From the NCBI RefSeq assembly GCF_001421885.1, contig NZ_LMLH01000006.1, positions 83,502 through 147,501 on the forward strand: a stretch of 64,000 nucleotides of DNA, written 5' to 3'. The stretch's first letter is position 1. Each line of letters opens with the position of its first letter. Source of the stretch: Pseudomonas sp. Leaf48. Its GTDB lineage: Bacteria > Pseudomonadota > Gammaproteobacteria > Pseudomonadales > Pseudomonadaceae. Position numbers and translations under genes: made by a program. This document shows, piece after piece, positions 1 through 11,233 of this stretch. The notes under the pieces are model-generated. The model worked only from the letters and a program-made list of their open reading frames with translations. It was not told the DNA's origin and searched no databases.

Positions 1-3000
1 ACCGAACTGATTGAGCGGGTGCGTCTGGGCGAATCAGTGCCAGACACTCTCGTTAATATTTCTTTGCCGCACGTGGTCAACATGCCGCGTTGGCCGCAGG
101 GTCGAGTCATCGAGATTTTCGATCAGGCAAACCCGGGTCGCGCTTCATTGACTTATGGCAAAGCGTCAATCCCGACCAGGCCGGCCATCAGGATTTCAAA
201 CGCGGATGTTTCTCTCGGGAAGCTGCCGCACCGGGTGCTTTCCTCGCTGGACGAGAGTGAGATCACCGCTTTGCTAGGTGGCGAAGGCGCCCGGGTCGAG
301 GCCGAGCGAGAGGCGGTTTTTCGACAGCAGCTGGCCGATCATTTGTCGGCCAATAAAACCTCAATGTTTGACAGCATCGAAAAGGGCGCCAACGCAACAA
401 AGCTGCAAACGGCTGAACTCAAGGCCTTGCAGCGCAGCTTTCCCGACTTGTCGAATGACGCGGTACAAGAACTACTTTCTCGAGCGACCACCAGAGAGCG
501 TTTGCACTTAAAGCAAACGGCGCGACTGCCCGGCAGTCTGTTACTCAAGGCACGAGCGCGTGCGCGTCTGGCTCGCCTGAACAAGGCCATGGCCGGATTA
601 TCACTGGAGAGTATGGCGTCGGCCGACAGCCAGCGTTTGGCCCTGCATGCCTTGCAGAATCTGCCTGGCTGGCCAAAGAACCTGCGCATCGAGCTGCGCC
701 AGGGCGACTGCGGCGGCACCTTGCTCGACAGCATCGGCAGCCCGTCGGCAACGCAGGTCAAGTACCTGGTCAAGGATGGCTATCAACATCGAAAAGCCAA
801 TCAGTTTCAGGCTTTTGACCAGCAAGAGAACGCGCTGAACAGTGTGCCGGAGCTGGGTGACAACTTCTTCTCTTCGATCATGCACGCTCTGCCCGACGCT
901 ACCCGCGAAGGGCTGGGTCTGCCCCACGTCGGGCAGAGTGTCGCGCTGCAAGAGACACTCACTGCCTACGCTACGCAGCATCGCCAGAAAATGCTCGTGA
1001 CGCTGGTGCCAAACGCTGCCAGGCAACGCTTCAAATGGCCGCAGCGACTGGCCGACGCAAGGTTGGGGTACCCCTTGAGCGGAAGAGGTGCGGGCGCGAC
1101 AGTGAACCAGTCCCTGGTCGGGAGAGTGCGTGATGTTTATCCGCGTTTCTCCGATGAACAGGCGTCGCAAATGATTGAAAGGCTGATACTGGATGGACGC
1201 ACCGAATCGCAGATTGCTCACCTATTGAATCTGCGCGCTCGTGAGTACGAGGGTCTGTGTACAACGCTCGACCGCTGGCTGGAGACTGCGCAGGGTGAGC
1301 CACGCAATCTGCAGAATGCGGCGCAAAGTATTAAAGAAGCCTGGCAAGCCCGAGGTATCGTCGATGGCGAGGCCTCCACGATCATTATGTTGAACGGTAT
1401 CGACAATCTCCCGGCGCTTGCCGCCGACTTCTCCCATGTGCGCCGTGTGTGCATGGATACCGACCTGTTGCTCACTCAAACCCCCGAAGCCATTTCACAA
1501 ACCTTTCCCAACGTCGCAATGCTTGATCTGACTTACACGGAGTCCAACGATCTGGCACGGGTCGCCGAGGTTCTTGCCGGCCTGCCGCAAATCCGGGAGC
1601 TAGCGATTTACGGGTACGGACCGTTGTTTGCCGATGGAGCGCAGCAAATGATGGGTGCAATGCCGCAACTGGAGCGTTTGTACGTGCTTGGCAAGGTGAA
1701 CGGGATGGATGTCAGCGCCATGACCGGTTTGCGCTCCCTGACGCTGGCCGGGGACATGGGCTGGCCGCAAGGGGTGCTGGATTTACCTGATCTGGAAGCG
1801 TTGTCCATTGAACAAACCTCGATCACAACGCTGCCGGCGGAGTTGTTTACGGGGCACGAAAATATCTGGCGCGCCCTGAAGCTCAATTGGATGGCGCTGG
1901 CGCCCGAGCAGTTCATGCGGGCGTTCGAGCACGTATCGAGTCATCTTGCACACGTGTTTGACGTCGACGCCATGGTGCACGGCTATTGCCGCAAGACCTT
2001 GCAACGCATCCTTTCCGAGGATTCGGTATTTTCCGCAAGCGTCATGCGCGAGTTGCTCGCCGAGGGCATGTCCAATCGCATGTTGGTGCAGCGTTTCACA
2101 CAACTGAACCTGGAGGAGACGAGTCTGGAGCGGCAGCTGTCCCGGTGGCATCAATCATTCGCCGCTGGCGATCGCTTTAACGCCTCTGTGCTGAATGCGC
2201 AGCGTATTTGCTCCGACATCAGAAGTTGTTGGCTTGCCGGTCTGCGCAAACGTTATGGCGGGGAGACTGCGCAGGTCGCTCAGCCGTCGACTTCATGGGG
2301 GGCTCCTCAGGCGCAACCGCTTCGCGCGGCTTTCCTTGATCTGGCAGGCTCGCCATTGGGTTCGTTGCCTGAGCTGCCGGCGCTGCCGACCACCGGTTTT
2401 ACCCATGTGCAGGTGTTGGGTCTGTCGGACCTGCGGGTGTCGGCTGAAGATCTCAGCGGTTTTGTGCAGCACTTTCCCGAGGTGCGATCGGTGGATCTGA
2501 GCGGCAATCAATTGTCGACGATTCCCCAGGGGGTGAGCTCATTGGGTCGATTGACAGAGTTGAACCTGGCGCGCAATCAACTTTCAGTCACAGCGGCGGT
2601 GCAGGCCGACTTGAATCGCCTGACCGCCCTTGAACAGTTGAACTTGCAGCTCAATCGGGTGGAATCGCTGGATGTCACCGCGATGACCCATCTGCAGACC
2701 TTGCGCCTGGGCCGCACGGGCATCAAAGAATGGCCCAATGGCGCGCTCGATCTGCCGGGGCTGCGCAAACTGGATTTGAGCCGTACGGCGATCACGACCA
2801 TTCCCGAGCAGGCGCTGACCGAAGGTTTCAGTACTGTGGTCGATGTCAGCGGGTGTGCGCTGACACCCCGGGCGCGAACGGATTTGCTGGCCAGTACTTC
2901 CGCTCCCAAGGTAATGGGGATCGAGCGAACGGCATTGCTGGAGGGGCGAACCGGGGGCGAGCCGGAGTATTTTCCTGAGTTTGTGTCGCACAATCCGGCG

Positions 3001-4932
3001 TTATTGCTTGAAGTGCCGTCGATCACAGCCCAGGAACTACAACAAATTGCGCCAGTGGCACGGCTGATGCGACTGGATGCCCAGTTACTGGAGTCGGAGG
3101 CGACACAACGCATAGAGGCACTTTCCAGCAAGGGTATGAACGCAGAAGACGTTGATGGGCAAATCGCAGACTGGGAGCAGCAGCACCAGAATCTGGTTCA
3201 GACCCTCAACGCCTGGATCGAACAACCGCCCTATCAGGTCGGGGACTTGCGTACTTTGACTTGGGTGTCGGCGCTGGAACGGCGCCGGGCCGCCGATCAA
3301 CTGCTGACGTGCTGGCGGCAAAACCTGCGCGGCGCAGCGGCGGGCGAGCATCCGGCCGGGGCCTACACCCTTGATTTTTCATCGATGCCGCTGGGCAATT
3401 TTCCGCCATTGGCGGGTGATTTTGCCCATGTTGGCACTTTGAAAATCAACCGGGTTTATCTGAGCGAGCAAGGTTTGCAGGGACTGGTCGACGCATTCAG
3501 CCATATCCACACACTAGAGATCGATTCCAATGGCCTGTTGAATTTGCCGGAGGCGGTTACCTCCTTTCGTCAGCTCAAACGGCTTAGCGCGGCTCGCAAC
3601 GAGATGATCAACACACTGGACTTGCAGGCTCGAGTGTCAGCCCTGACCACCCTGGAGTCATTGAATCTGGCGTCGAACGCGCTGGAGGGACTCAATGTCA
3701 CGGCCCTGAGGAATCTGCGCGAGCTCGACCTGCATGAGAACAATCTGGTCGTCTGGCCGGAGGGCGCGCTGCAACTTCCCTTGCTAAGGACGCTGAATTT
3801 GAGCGAAAACATGATCGAAGCGTTGCCCGAGGGACTTCTGAGTGATGTCCCGAGCGAGCTGGTCAGGGGTATCAATCTCACGGACAACAGCCTGGATGAC
3901 GATGAGCTGAATGAGATTGGCAGTTATCTGGAGCGCACCGGTCATGGCTTGGGTTATACCACCGAGAGTCTTGATCAGGCATTGCGCACTTATGAGCACG
4001 AGTTTGGTGAGGGCGAGTCCACTTCTGACGGATCGGAATACGACACGAGTGACGAAGAAGTGGTGGTCGACACGACAGGGGATGTGGCCCGGGAGCAATG
4101 GATAGATTCGACATCCAGCACAGCTGATGAACTGAGCGGGATATGGAGCAATTTCAAACAAGAGCCCGAAAGCACGGCTTTTTTCAAGATGCTTCACAAG
4201 CTGTTGGGTACACCGGAGTACAAGTTACAACCCGGCAAGCTGAGGTTACGTGTCGCGGATGTTCTCAGGGCAGCCCAGGAAGATGAAACCCTCAGGGGTG
4301 TGTTGTTTGAAATGGCCAATGTGTCTGACACCTGTCCGGACGGTTACGCCCTGGTGTTCAGTGATATCGAGGTGAAAGTCTACGAGTGCGGCATTCTGAA
4401 GGCGGCTCCAGTGCAGGACCAGGCCAATGTTTTGTTTCGGCTTGGCAGGGCCCAGTTCCGCCTCGACACAATCGAGTCGATCGCCGCAGACTTCATCAAA
4501 CTGCGCAAGCGCTTGAAGCTCCATTACGATGAAGCAGAAGTGCAGTTGGCGTACCGCATTGGCCTTGCCGATCGGCTGGACCTGCCGGGGCAGTTCAGAA
4601 ACATGCGCTACGAGCAGTCCTCGCATGTGACGAGGGAGATGCTTGATGAGGCGTATGCCAAGGTCATCGCTGCCGAGCAGTCACAGGATCTGATCGTGGC
4701 TTTGGTGCAGCGCACCTATTGGGCGGATCTGCTCAAGAGCGAAAACCCTGAGCGGTTCATCGAACTGGAACAAGAGCGCAGCCAACGGCTGGAGGTGCTC
4801 GAGGGTCAATATCCGCAATTCAATGAGGCCTATAAGAGCGCCTTGGTGATGCTGGACATTGAAATGAAGCAAAAGGAAATGCAGGTGTTGATCGAACTAT
4901 CAGGTCCGAAGATCGCCACGCTCACGCCGTGA
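1..4932 (+). CDS. Giant LRR protein with C-terminal NEL-type E3 ubiquitin ligase domain (5' end outside window)
   Basis: The frame is open from the first base, so the true start lies upstream; residue numbers count from the GTG at 19. The N-terminal ~450 residues look like the helical DUF6543/dermonecrotic-toxin-type region common in Pseudomonas giant toxins. Three leucine-rich-repeat blocks follow, at about 457-640, 770-960 and 1115-1300, then an acidic linker, then a NEL domain from about 1358 to the end. NEL hallmarks seen are the CxD motif (C1439-P-D1441), the LGRAQFRLD helix and the DEAEVQLAYR segment, as in Shigella IpaH and Salmonella SspH ligases. In that family the cysteine forms a thioester with ubiquitin and the LRR binds the host target. 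A host-directed ligase is therefore inferred; no secretion system for it lies in this window. Three separate LRR blocks in so long a protein is unlike the compact IpaH layout. It ends next to the 3' end of metH. Confidence 0.82.
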   Translation, partial: TELIERVRLGESVPDTLVNISLPHVVNMPRWPQGRVIEIFDQANPGRASLTYGKASIPTRPAIRISNADVSLGKLPHRVLSSLDESEITALLGGEGARVEAEREAVFRQQLADHLSANKTSMFDSIEKGANATKLQTAELKALQRSFPDLSNDAVQELLSRATTRERLHLKQTARLPGSLLLKARARARLARLNKAMAGLSLESMASADSQRLALHALQNLPGWPKNLRIELRQGDCGGTLLDSIGSPSATQVKYLVKDGYQHRKANQFQAFDQQENALNSVPELGDNFFSSIMHALPDATREGLGLPHVGQSVALQETLTAYATQHRQKMLVTLVPNAARQRFKWPQRLADARLGYPLSGRGAGATVNQSLVGRVRDVYPRFSDEQASQMIERLILDGRTESQIAHLLNLRAREYEGLCTTLDRWLETAQGEPRNLQNAAQSIKEAWQARGIVDGEASTIIMLNGIDNLPALAADFSHVRRVCMDTDLLLTQTPEAISQTFPNVAMLDLTYTESNDLARVAEVLAGLPQIRELAIYGYGPLFADGAQQMMGAMPQLERLYVLGKVNGMDVSAMTGLRSLTLAGDMGWPQGVLDLPDLEALSIEQTSITTLPAELFTGHENIWRALKLNWMALAPEQFMRAFEHVSSHLAHVFDVDAMVHGYCRKTLQRILSEDSVFSASVMRELLAEGMSNRMLVQRFTQLNLEETSLERQLSRWHQSFAAGDRFNASVLNAQRICSDIRSCWLAGLRKRYGGETAQVAQPSTSWGAPQAQPLRAAFLDLAGSPLGSLPELPALPTTGFTHVQVLGLSDLRVSAEDLSGFVQHFPEVRSVDLSGNQLSTIPQGVSSLGRLTELNLARNQLSVTAAVQADLNRLTALEQLNLQLNRVESLDVTAMTHLQTLRLGRTGIKEWPNGALDLPGLRKLDLSRTAITTIPEQALTEGFSTVVDVSGCALTPRARTDLLASTSAPKVMGIERTALLEGRTGGEPEYFPEFVSHNPALLLEVPSITAQELQQIAPVARLMRLDAQLLESEATQRIEALSSKGMNAEDVDGQIADWEQQHQNLVQTLNAWIEQPPYQVGDLRTLTWVSALERRRAADQLLTCWRQNLRGAAAGEHPAGAYTLDFSSMPLGNFPPLAGDFAHVGTLKINRVYLSEQGLQGLVDAFSHIHTLEIDSNGLLNLPEAVTSFRQLKRLSAARNEMINTLDLQARVSALTTLESLNLASNALEGLNVTALRNLRELDLHENNLVVWPEGALQLPLLRTLNLSENMIEALPEGLLSDVPSELVRGINLTDNSLDDDELNEIGSYLERTGHGLGYTTESLDQALRTYEHEFGEGESTSDGSEYDTSDEEVVVDTTGDVAREQWIDSTSSTADELSGIWSNFKQEPESTAFFKMLHKLLGTPEYKLQPGKLRLRVADVLRAAQEDETLRGVLFEMANVSDTCPDGYALVFSDIEVKVYECGILKAAPVQDQANVLFRLGRAQFRLDTIESIAADFIKLRKRLKLHYDEAEVQLAYRIGLADRLDLPGQFRNMRYEQSSHVTREMLDEAYAKVIAAEQSQDLIVALVQRTYWADLLKSENPERFIELEQERSQRLEVLEGQYPQFNEAYKSALVMLDIEMKQKEMQVLIELSGPKIATLTP

Positions 4933-4956
4933 ACCTGTCATCCCGTTGATTGAAGA

Positions 4957-4987
4957 CCCCGGGGGGGCAGTGTCTGGCCCCCCGGGT
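4957..4987. terminator. G+C-rich hairpin between convergent NEL gene and metH
   Basis: A perfect 9-bp stem (4958-4966 with 4978-4986) lies between the stop codons of two convergent genes. Neither side has a good T-run, so it is at best a weak or bidirectional terminator. Confidence 0.45.
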
Positions 4988-5002
4988 GTTTCGGGCAATC
5001 AA

Positions 5003-8000
5003 TCAGTTGTCATAGCCCAGGTTCGGCGCCAGCCAGCGTTCGGTCACGCTCAACTCCTGGCCTTTACGCGACGTGTAGCTTTGCACCTGATCCTTGTCGA
5101 CCTTGCCCACGGCAAAGTATTGCGCCTGCGGGTGGGCGAAGTACCAGCCGCTGACTGCTGCCGCCGGGAACATCGCGTAGTGTTCGGTGAGGAACACGCC
5201 GCTGCGGCCTGCGCGCATTTCCTCGGCTTCTGGATCGAGCAGGGCGAACAACTGGGCCTTCTCGGTGTGATCGGGGCACGCCGGGTAGCCCGGGGCAGGG
5301 CGGATGCCGCTGTATTGCTCCTTGATCAGCGCCTCGTTGTCGAGCGCTTCGTCCTTGGCATAACCCCAATAGTCTTTACGCACCTGCTGGTGCAGCCACT
5401 CGGCGCAGGCCTCGGCCAGGCGGTCGGCCAGGGCCTTGACCATGATCGAGTTGTAGTCGTCGCCGGCATCCTGATAGGCCTTGGCCACTTCCTCGGCGCC
5501 GATGCCGGCGGTGGTGATGAAGCCGCCCACATAGTCGGTGACCTCACTGTCCTTGGGCGCGACGAAGTCGGCCAGGGAGAAGTTCGGCTTGCCGTCGGTC
5601 TTGATGATCTGCTGGCGCAGGTGATGCAGCTTGGCCATTGGCTTGCCGTCATCGCCGTAGAGTTCGATGTCGTCGTCATGCACCTGGTTGGCCGGCCAGA
5701 AGCCGAACACCGCACGGGCGCTGATCAGCTTTTCGTCGATCAGTTTGCGCAGCATTTCCCTTGCGTCGGTGTACAACGAGGTGGCGGCTTCACCGACCAC
5801 TTCGTCCTGGAGAATGCGCGGGAACTTGCCGGCCAGGTCCCAGGATATGAAAAACGGCGTCCAGTCGATGTACTCGGCCAGAACGTTAAGGTCGATGTTG
5901 TCCAGCACGCGGGTGCCAGTGAAGGTCGGCTTGACCGGCGTGTAGCCTGCCCAGTCGAACTGCGGCTTCTTGGCGATGGCCGCGCCATAGCTCAGGCGTT
6001 CGGTGCGGGCACTGCGGTTGGCGGTGCGCTCGCGAACGTCGATGTAGTCCAGGCGGGTTTTCTCGACAAAACCGGCCTTGAGTTCCTTGGACAGCAACTG
6101 GGTTGCCACGCCGACGGCGCGGGAGGCGTCGGTGACGTAGATCACCGCGTCATTGCTGTACTTGGGTTCGATCTTCACCGCCGTGTGCGCCTTGGAGGTG
6201 GTCGCGCCGCCGATCATCAGCGGCAGGTGGAAGTCCTGGCGCTGCATTTCCCGGGCGACGTGGACCATCTCATCCAGGGACGGCGTGATCAGCCCGGACA
6301 GGCCGATGATGTCGCACTTCTGCTCCTTGGCCACCTGCAGGATCTTTTCCGCCGGCACCATCACGCCCAGGTCGACGATGTCGTAACCGTTGCAACCGAG
6401 CACGACGCCGACGATGTTCTTGCCGATGTCATGCACGTCGCCCTTGACGGTGGCCATGAGGATCTTGCCCTTGGCTTCTGGCTTGTCGCCTTTCTCCAGT
6501 TCGATGAACGGGATCAGGTGCGCCACGGCCTGCTTCATCACCCGGGCGGACTTGACCACCTGCGGCAGGAACATTTTGCCGGCGCCGAACAGGTCGCCGA
6601 CGATGTTCATGCCGGACATCAGCGGGCCTTCGATCACTTCGATCGGGCGGGCGAAGGACTGACGGGATTCTTCGGTGTCTTCGACGATGTGGGTGGTGAT
6701 GCCCTTGACCAGTGCGTGCTCCAGGCGCTTGTTGACGTCCCAGTTGCGCCACTCTTCGGTCTCTGCTTCCTTGACGCTGCCGTCGCCTTTGTACTTGTCG
6801 GCGATGGCGAGGAGGGCGTCGGTGCCTTCCGGGGTACGGTTGAGGATCACGTCTTCCACGGCGTCGCGCAGTTCTGCCGGGATCTGGTCGTAGATCTCCA
6901 GTTGACCGGCGTTGACGATGCCCATGGTCAGGCCGGAACGGATCGCGTACAGCAGGAACACCGAGTGAATCGCCTCGCGCACCGGGTTGTTGCCACGGAA
7001 CGAGAACGACACGTTGGACACGCCGCCGGAGGTCAGCGCGTATGGCAGTTCATCGCGGATGTAGGCACAGGCATTGATGAAATCGACGGCGTAGTTGTTG
7101 TGTTCTTCGATACCGGTGGCCACGGCGAAGATGTTCGGATCGAAGATGATGTCTTCCGGCGGGAAGTCCACTTCGTTGACCAGAATGTCGTAGGAGCGCT
7201 TGCAGATTTCTTTCTTGCGCGCTTCGGTGTCGGCCTGGCCGGCTTCGTCGAAGGCCATCACTACCACGGCGGCGCCGTAGCGCTTGCACAGTTTGGCGTG
7301 GTGAATGAACTGCTCGACGCCTTCTTTCATGCTGATCGAGTTGACGATGCCCTTGCCCTGGATGCATTTGAGGCCGGCTTCAATCACTTCCCACTTGGAG
7401 GAGTCGATCATGATCGGTACGCGAGAGATGTCCGGTTCGCCGGCAATCAGATTGAGGAAGGTCACCATGGCCTTCTTCGAATCGAGCATCCCTTCGTCCA
7501 TGTTGATGTCGATCACCTGGGCGCCGGCTTCGACCTGCTGCAGCGCGACTTCCAGGGCTTCGGTGTAGTTGTCTTCACGGATCAGGCGGGCGAATTTGGC
7601 GGAACCGGTGATGTTGGTGCGTTCGCCGACGTTGACGAACAGCGAGTTGCGATCGATGGTGAACGGTTCCAGGCCCGACAGGCGGCAAGCCTTGGGAATG
7701 TCCGGAATCTCACGCGGTGCATAACCGGCGACGGCCTTGGCGATGGCTTCGATGTGGCCCGGAGTGGTGCCGCAGCAACCGCCGACGATGTTGAGAAAAC
7801 CGCTTTGGGCGAACTCTTCGATGACCTTGGCGGTTTGTGCCGGCAGTTCGTCGTATTCGCCGAATTCGTTCGGCAAGCCAGCGTTCGGGTGCGCGGAAAC
7901 GTGGGTGTTGGCCTTGTTCGATAACTCTTCGAGGTACGGGCGCAGTTCGCTGGCGCCGAGGGCGCAGTTCAGGCCGACGGAAATCGGCTTGGCGTGGGCC

Positions 8001-8713
8001 ACGGAGTTCCAGAAGGCTTCGGTGGTCTGGCCGGACAGGGTGCGACCGGAAGCATCGGTGATGGTGCCGGAAATCATGATCGGCAATTCGACGCCCAGTT
8101 CCTCGAACACACCTTGCACGGCGAAGATCGCCGCTTTGGCGTTGAGGGTGTCGAAAATGGTTTCGATCAGGATCAGGTCGGCACCACCTTCAATCAGGCC
8201 TTTGGTGGCCTCGGTGTAGTTTTCCACCAGTTCATCGAAGGTCACGTTGCGATAGCCGGGGTTGTTCACGTCTGGCGACAGCGAGCAGGTGCGGCTGGTC
8301 GGGCCCAGGACGCCGGCGACGAAGCGTGGCTTGTCCGGGTTCTCGAGGGTTTTCGCATCGGCGACCTTGCGGGCCAGGCGCGCGCCTTCCACGTTCAGTT
8401 CGTACGCCAGTTCTTCCATGCCGTAGTCGGCCATGGAAATCCGGGTGGCGTTAAAGGTGTTGGTTTCCAGAATGTCAGCGCCGGCATCCAGGTAGGCTTT
8501 CTCGATGCCGCCAATCACATCCGGGCGCGTCAGCACCAACAGGTCGTTGTTGCCTTTGACATCGCTGGGCCAGTCAGCGAAGCGTTTGCCACGGTAATCC
8601 TGCTCCTCGAGCTTGTAGCTCTGGATCATCGTACCCATGCCGCCATCGAGTATCAGGATGCGCTCTTTGAGGGCGTGCTTGAGAGCTTGAAGGCGAACAC
8701 TGCGATCGGACAT
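5003..8713 (-). CDS. metH: Cobalamin-dependent methionine synthase
   Basis: The 1236-aa product is full length for MetH. It transfers a methyl group from 5-methyltetrahydrofolate to homocysteine through enzyme-bound cobalamin, in the cytoplasm. Four modules are visible in order. The homocysteine domain (about 1-330) has zinc-binding GLNC and GGCCG motifs. The pterin domain (about 355-615) starts near [14 protein letters not shown]. The cobalamin domain (about 650-890) carries DVHDIGKN, with the cobalt-ligating His at about 761. The reactivation (AdoMet) domain follows to the end. The gene is divergent from cti with about 156 bp between them. I see no cobalamin riboswitch upstream, so unlike the cob genes 10 kb away it does not seem directly B12-riboswitch controlled. 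Confidence 0.98.
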   Translation of the reverse strand: MSDRSVRLQALKHALKERILILDGGMGTMIQSYKLEEQDYRGKRFADWPSDVKGNNDLLVLTRPDVIGGIEKAYLDAGADILETNTFNATRISMADYGMEELAYELNVEGARLARKVADAKTLENPDKPRFVAGVLGPTSRTCSLSPDVNNPGYRNVTFDELVENYTEATKGLIEGGADLILIETIFDTLNAKAAIFAVQGVFEELGVELPIMISGTITDASGRTLSGQTTEAFWNSVAHAKPISVGLNCALGASELRPYLEELSNKANTHVSAHPNAGLPNEFGEYDELPAQTAKVIEEFAQSGFLNIVGGCCGTTPGHIEAIAKAVAGYAPREIPDIPKACRLSGLEPFTIDRNSLFVNVGERTNITGSAKFARLIREDNYTEALEVALQQVEAGAQVIDINMDEGMLDSKKAMVTFLNLIAGEPDISRVPIMIDSSKWEVIEAGLKCIQGKGIVNSISMKEGVEQFIHHAKLCKRYGAAVVVMAFDEAGQADTEARKKEICKRSYDILVNEVDFPPEDIIFDPNIFAVATGIEEHNNYAVDFINACAYIRDELPYALTSGGVSNVSFSFRGNNPVREAIHSVFLLYAIRSGLTMGIVNAGQLEIYDQIPAELRDAVEDVILNRTPEGTDALLAIADKYKGDGSVKEAETEEWRNWDVNKRLEHALVKGITTHIVEDTEESRQSFARPIEVIEGPLMSGMNIVGDLFGAGKMFLPQVVKSARVMKQAVAHLIPFIELEKGDKPEAKGKILMATVKGDVHDIGKNIVGVVLGCNGYDIVDLGVMVPAEKILQVAKEQKCDIIGLSGLITPSLDEMVHVAREMQRQDFHLPLMIGGATTSKAHTAVKIEPKYSNDAVIYVTDASRAVGVATQLLSKELKAGFVEKTRLDYIDVRERTANRSARTERLSYGAAIAKKPQFDWAGYTPVKPTFTGTRVLDNIDLNVLAEYIDWTPFFISWDLAGKFPRILQDEVVGEAATSLYTDAREMLRKLIDEKLISARAVFGFWPANQVHDDDIELYGDDGKPMAKLHHLRQQIIKTDGKPNFSLADFVAPKDSEVTDYVGGFITTAGIGAEEVAKAYQDAGDDYNSIMVKALADRLAEACAEWLHQQVRKDYWGYAKDEALDNEALIKEQYSGIRPAPGYPACPDHTEKAQLFALLDPEAEEMRAGRSGVFLTEHYAMFPAAAVSGWYFAHPQAQYFAVGKVDKDQVQSYTSRKGQELSVTERWLAPNLGYDN

Positions 8714-8869
8714 TTGGACTACTCGGTAAGACCATGACGAAGGGCCGGGATCATAGCAAACTTGTGCGCTTGTAGAGCATCCTCGGGATTTGCATGAATA
8801 TCGCTCATGTTCGCGCGATCGTCAGGCCGGTAGAATCGCGGCGTTTTCAAAAGGATCAGGACCAGGGAC

Positions 8870-11167
8870 ATGTCGTATCGTTTCGTCATCAGCACTGTGC
8901 TGTTGTTTTTAAGCTGGGGCGCAACGGCGCAGGGCCCGGCGATTTCCTCTGCCATTTCCTACAGTCGCGACATTCAGCCGATCTTTACGGAAAAATGCGT
9001 GGCCTGCCATGCCTGCAACGACGCTGCCTGCCAACTCAATCTGGGCAGCGGTGAGGGCGCGGCACGGGGGGCGACGAAAGTCCCGGTGTACGATGGTGAC
9101 CGCAGGCAGGCAGTTGCACCGACCCGGCTGTTTTATGACGCCTGGGGCAAGCAGGCCTGGCAACAGAAGGGGTTTTATCCGGTGCTCGACGCCCAGGCCA
9201 CCCAGGCCGGGTTGATGGCGCGGATGCTTGAGTTGGGGCATAAGACCCCATTGCAGCCCAATGCCAAACTACCGGCGGACATCGTCCTGGGCCTGAGCCG
9301 CAATAATATGTGCGCCACGCCCGCAGAGTTTGACGGCTATGCCGCCACCCATCCCAAAGAGGGCATGCCGCTGGCGGTGACCGGCCTGACCGATCAGCAA
9401 TACCAGACGCTGCAGCGCTGGCTGGCCTCCGGTGCGCCGATCGATGAACACGCCCTGGTCCCCAACGCAAAAGAGGCGTTGCAGGTGGTGCAATGGGAAA
9501 GCCTGCTGAACTCGCCCGGCGCCCGGGAAAGCCTGGTGGGGCGCTGGCTGTATGAGCACTGGTTCCTCGCGCACGTGTTTTTCAAGGACGGTGAGCCTGG
9601 ACACTTCTTCCAGTGGGTGCGCTCGCGCACACCGACCGGCCAGCCGATCGACCTGATCAATACCCGTCGCCCGAACGATGATCCGGGCACCGTGTTTTAT
9701 TACCGCTTGTGGCCGGTGCAAGGCGTGATCGTGCACAAGACCCACATCAGTTATCCGCTGAGCGCGGCGAAACTGGCACGGGTGAAAAGCCTGTTCTACA
9801 GCGGCAACTGGCAGGTCGATGCCTTGCCGGGTTACGGACCGGAGCGCCGGGCCAACCCGTTTGCGACGTTCGAAGCGATCCCGGCCCAGGCGCGTTATCA
9901 GTTCATGCTCGATAACGCCGAGTACTTCGTGCGCACCTTTATCCGTGGTCCGGTGTGTCGTGGGCAGATTGCCACGGACGTGATCCGCGACAACTTCTGG
10001 GCGCTGTTCCAGGCGCCGGAGCACGATCTATACGTTATCGATCCGAACTATCGTGGCCAGGCGACGCCTTTGCTGGCGATGCCGGGACAGAACGACGATG
10101 TCGGCAGTGTCCTGAGCTTGTGGCATGACTACCGCGACAAACGCAACGAATACGAAGTGCTGCGCCGGGACAGCTACGCCGAGGTGCCGGCACCGAGCTG
10201 GTCGAGCCTGTGGGCCGGCAACGACAACTCGCTGCTGAGCATTTTCCGCCATTTCGACAGCGCCTCGGTGACCAAGGGCCTGATTGGCGACGTACCGCAG
10301 ACGATGTGGCTGTTCGATTTCCCGTTGCTGGAGCGCACTTATTATCAGTTGGCGGTCAACTACGACGTGTTCGGCAACGTCTCCCATCAGGCCCAGACGC
10401 GCCTGTACTTCGACCTGATCCGCAATGGGGCCGAACAGAACTTCCTGCGCTTGATGCCCGCCGATTCACGCGAGGGCTACCTCGACGACTGGTATCAGAA
10501 CAGTGGCAAATTCAAGATGTGGCTGGACTACGAGGCTATTGACGATGACACGCCAACTGCGCTGAAACTGGACGCGGCAGATCCCAAGCGCGATTTTGCC
10601 CGGCAATTGCTGGCCCGTTATGGCGAGCTCAATGCCCGGCCCGACCCGATCAATCGCTGCGAGGGTGCCTATTGCTCGCGCCCAAACATTGATCCCGAGT
10701 TGCAGGCTGCCGAGCAGGCAATGAGCCGCCTTACCGCGCGCCCTGCGGCAGGTCTGAAGGTCATTGACCTGTTGCCGGAAGCGACCATGTTGCGCGTCGA
10801 AACTCGCAGCGGCAAACGCGAGGTCTACAGCCTTTTGCGCAACCGTGCGCACAGCAATGTGGCGTTTCTGTTGGGTGAGTCGCTGCGCTACCAGCCAGGG
10901 CTGGACACCGTCACGATTTTCCCGGGCGTTCTCAGCAGCTACCCCAACTTCATGTTCAACATTTCGGCCAGGCAAATTCCCGTGTTCGTGGATGCAATGG
11001 AGCGCGCCAGGGATGCGAGTGACTTCGAGAAAATCGTCGAGCGCTGGGGTATACGTCGCAGTCATCCGCAGTTCTGGCAGTACTTCCATGACTTGAGTCG
11101 TTACATTCACGAGACCGAGCCGCTGGAAGAGGGCGTACTGGACATGAATCGCTACGAGAATCTCTAG
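8870..11167 (+). CDS. cti: Fatty acid cis/trans isomerase, periplasmic haem protein
   Basis: The 765-aa product matches the Pseudomonas/Vibrio Cti family. The enzyme converts cis to trans unsaturated acyl chains in membrane phospholipids, stiffening the membrane under solvent or heat stress. A signal peptide spans about residues 1-21 (hydrophobic core followed by ATAQG), which fits the known periplasmic location. A single c-type haem motif, C43-V-A-C46-H47, is present, the hallmark that separates Cti from other isomerases. The ATG at 8870 follows a purine-rich AGGATCAGGACCAGGGA stretch. It is divergent from metH and convergent with the toxin-like gene. Family enzymes are largely constitutive and regulated by substrate access; nothing in the upstream sequence suggests specific control. 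Confidence 0.95.
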   Translation: MSYRFVISTVLLFLSWGATAQGPAISSAISYSRDIQPIFTEKCVACHACNDAACQLNLGSGEGAARGATKVPVYDGDRRQAVAPTRLFYDAWGKQAWQQKGFYPVLDAQATQAGLMARMLELGHKTPLQPNAKLPADIVLGLSRNNMCATPAEFDGYAATHPKEGMPLAVTGLTDQQYQTLQRWLASGAPIDEHALVPNAKEALQVVQWESLLNSPGARESLVGRWLYEHWFLAHVFFKDGEPGHFFQWVRSRTPTGQPIDLINTRRPNDDPGTVFYYRLWPVQGVIVHKTHISYPLSAAKLARVKSLFYSGNWQVDALPGYGPERRANPFATFEAIPAQARYQFMLDNAEYFVRTFIRGPVCRGQIATDVIRDNFWALFQAPEHDLYVIDPNYRGQATPLLAMPGQNDDVGSVLSLWHDYRDKRNEYEVLRRDSYAEVPAPSWSSLWAGNDNSLLSIFRHFDSASVTKGLIGDVPQTMWLFDFPLLERTYYQLAVNYDVFGNVSHQAQTRLYFDLIRNGAEQNFLRLMPADSREGYLDDWYQNSGKFKMWLDYEAIDDDTPTALKLDAADPKRDFARQLLARYGELNARPDPINRCEGAYCSRPNIDPELQAAEQAMSRLTARPAAGLKVIDLLPEATMLRVETRSGKREVYSLLRNRAHSNVAFLLGESLRYQPGLDTVTIFPGVLSSYPNFMFNISARQIPVFVDAMERARDASDFEKIVERWGIRRSHPQFWQYFHDLSRYIHETEPLEEGVLDMNRYENL

Positions 11168-11202
11168 CGGGTCGTTGACTGCGAGGTCGGCGATAGAAAA
11201 GC

Positions 11203-11233
11203 GAGGTCAGAGCCTGTACAGGGCTCAGACCTC
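11203..11233. terminator. Hairpin between convergent cti and toxin-like gene
   Basis: GAGGTCAGAGCC (11203-11214) can pair with GGCTCAGACCTC (11222-11233), giving 11 of 12 pairs. The stem includes the stop codon of the minus-strand gene. There is no long T-run, so terminator function is only plausible. Confidence 0.4.

Noticed and set aside
4946..7924. 992-aa open frame opposite metH
   Set aside because: It lies entirely within metH on the other strand except for a few bases, has a His/Asp/Gly-rich composition with no domain, and is explained by G+C-rich codon bias in metH.
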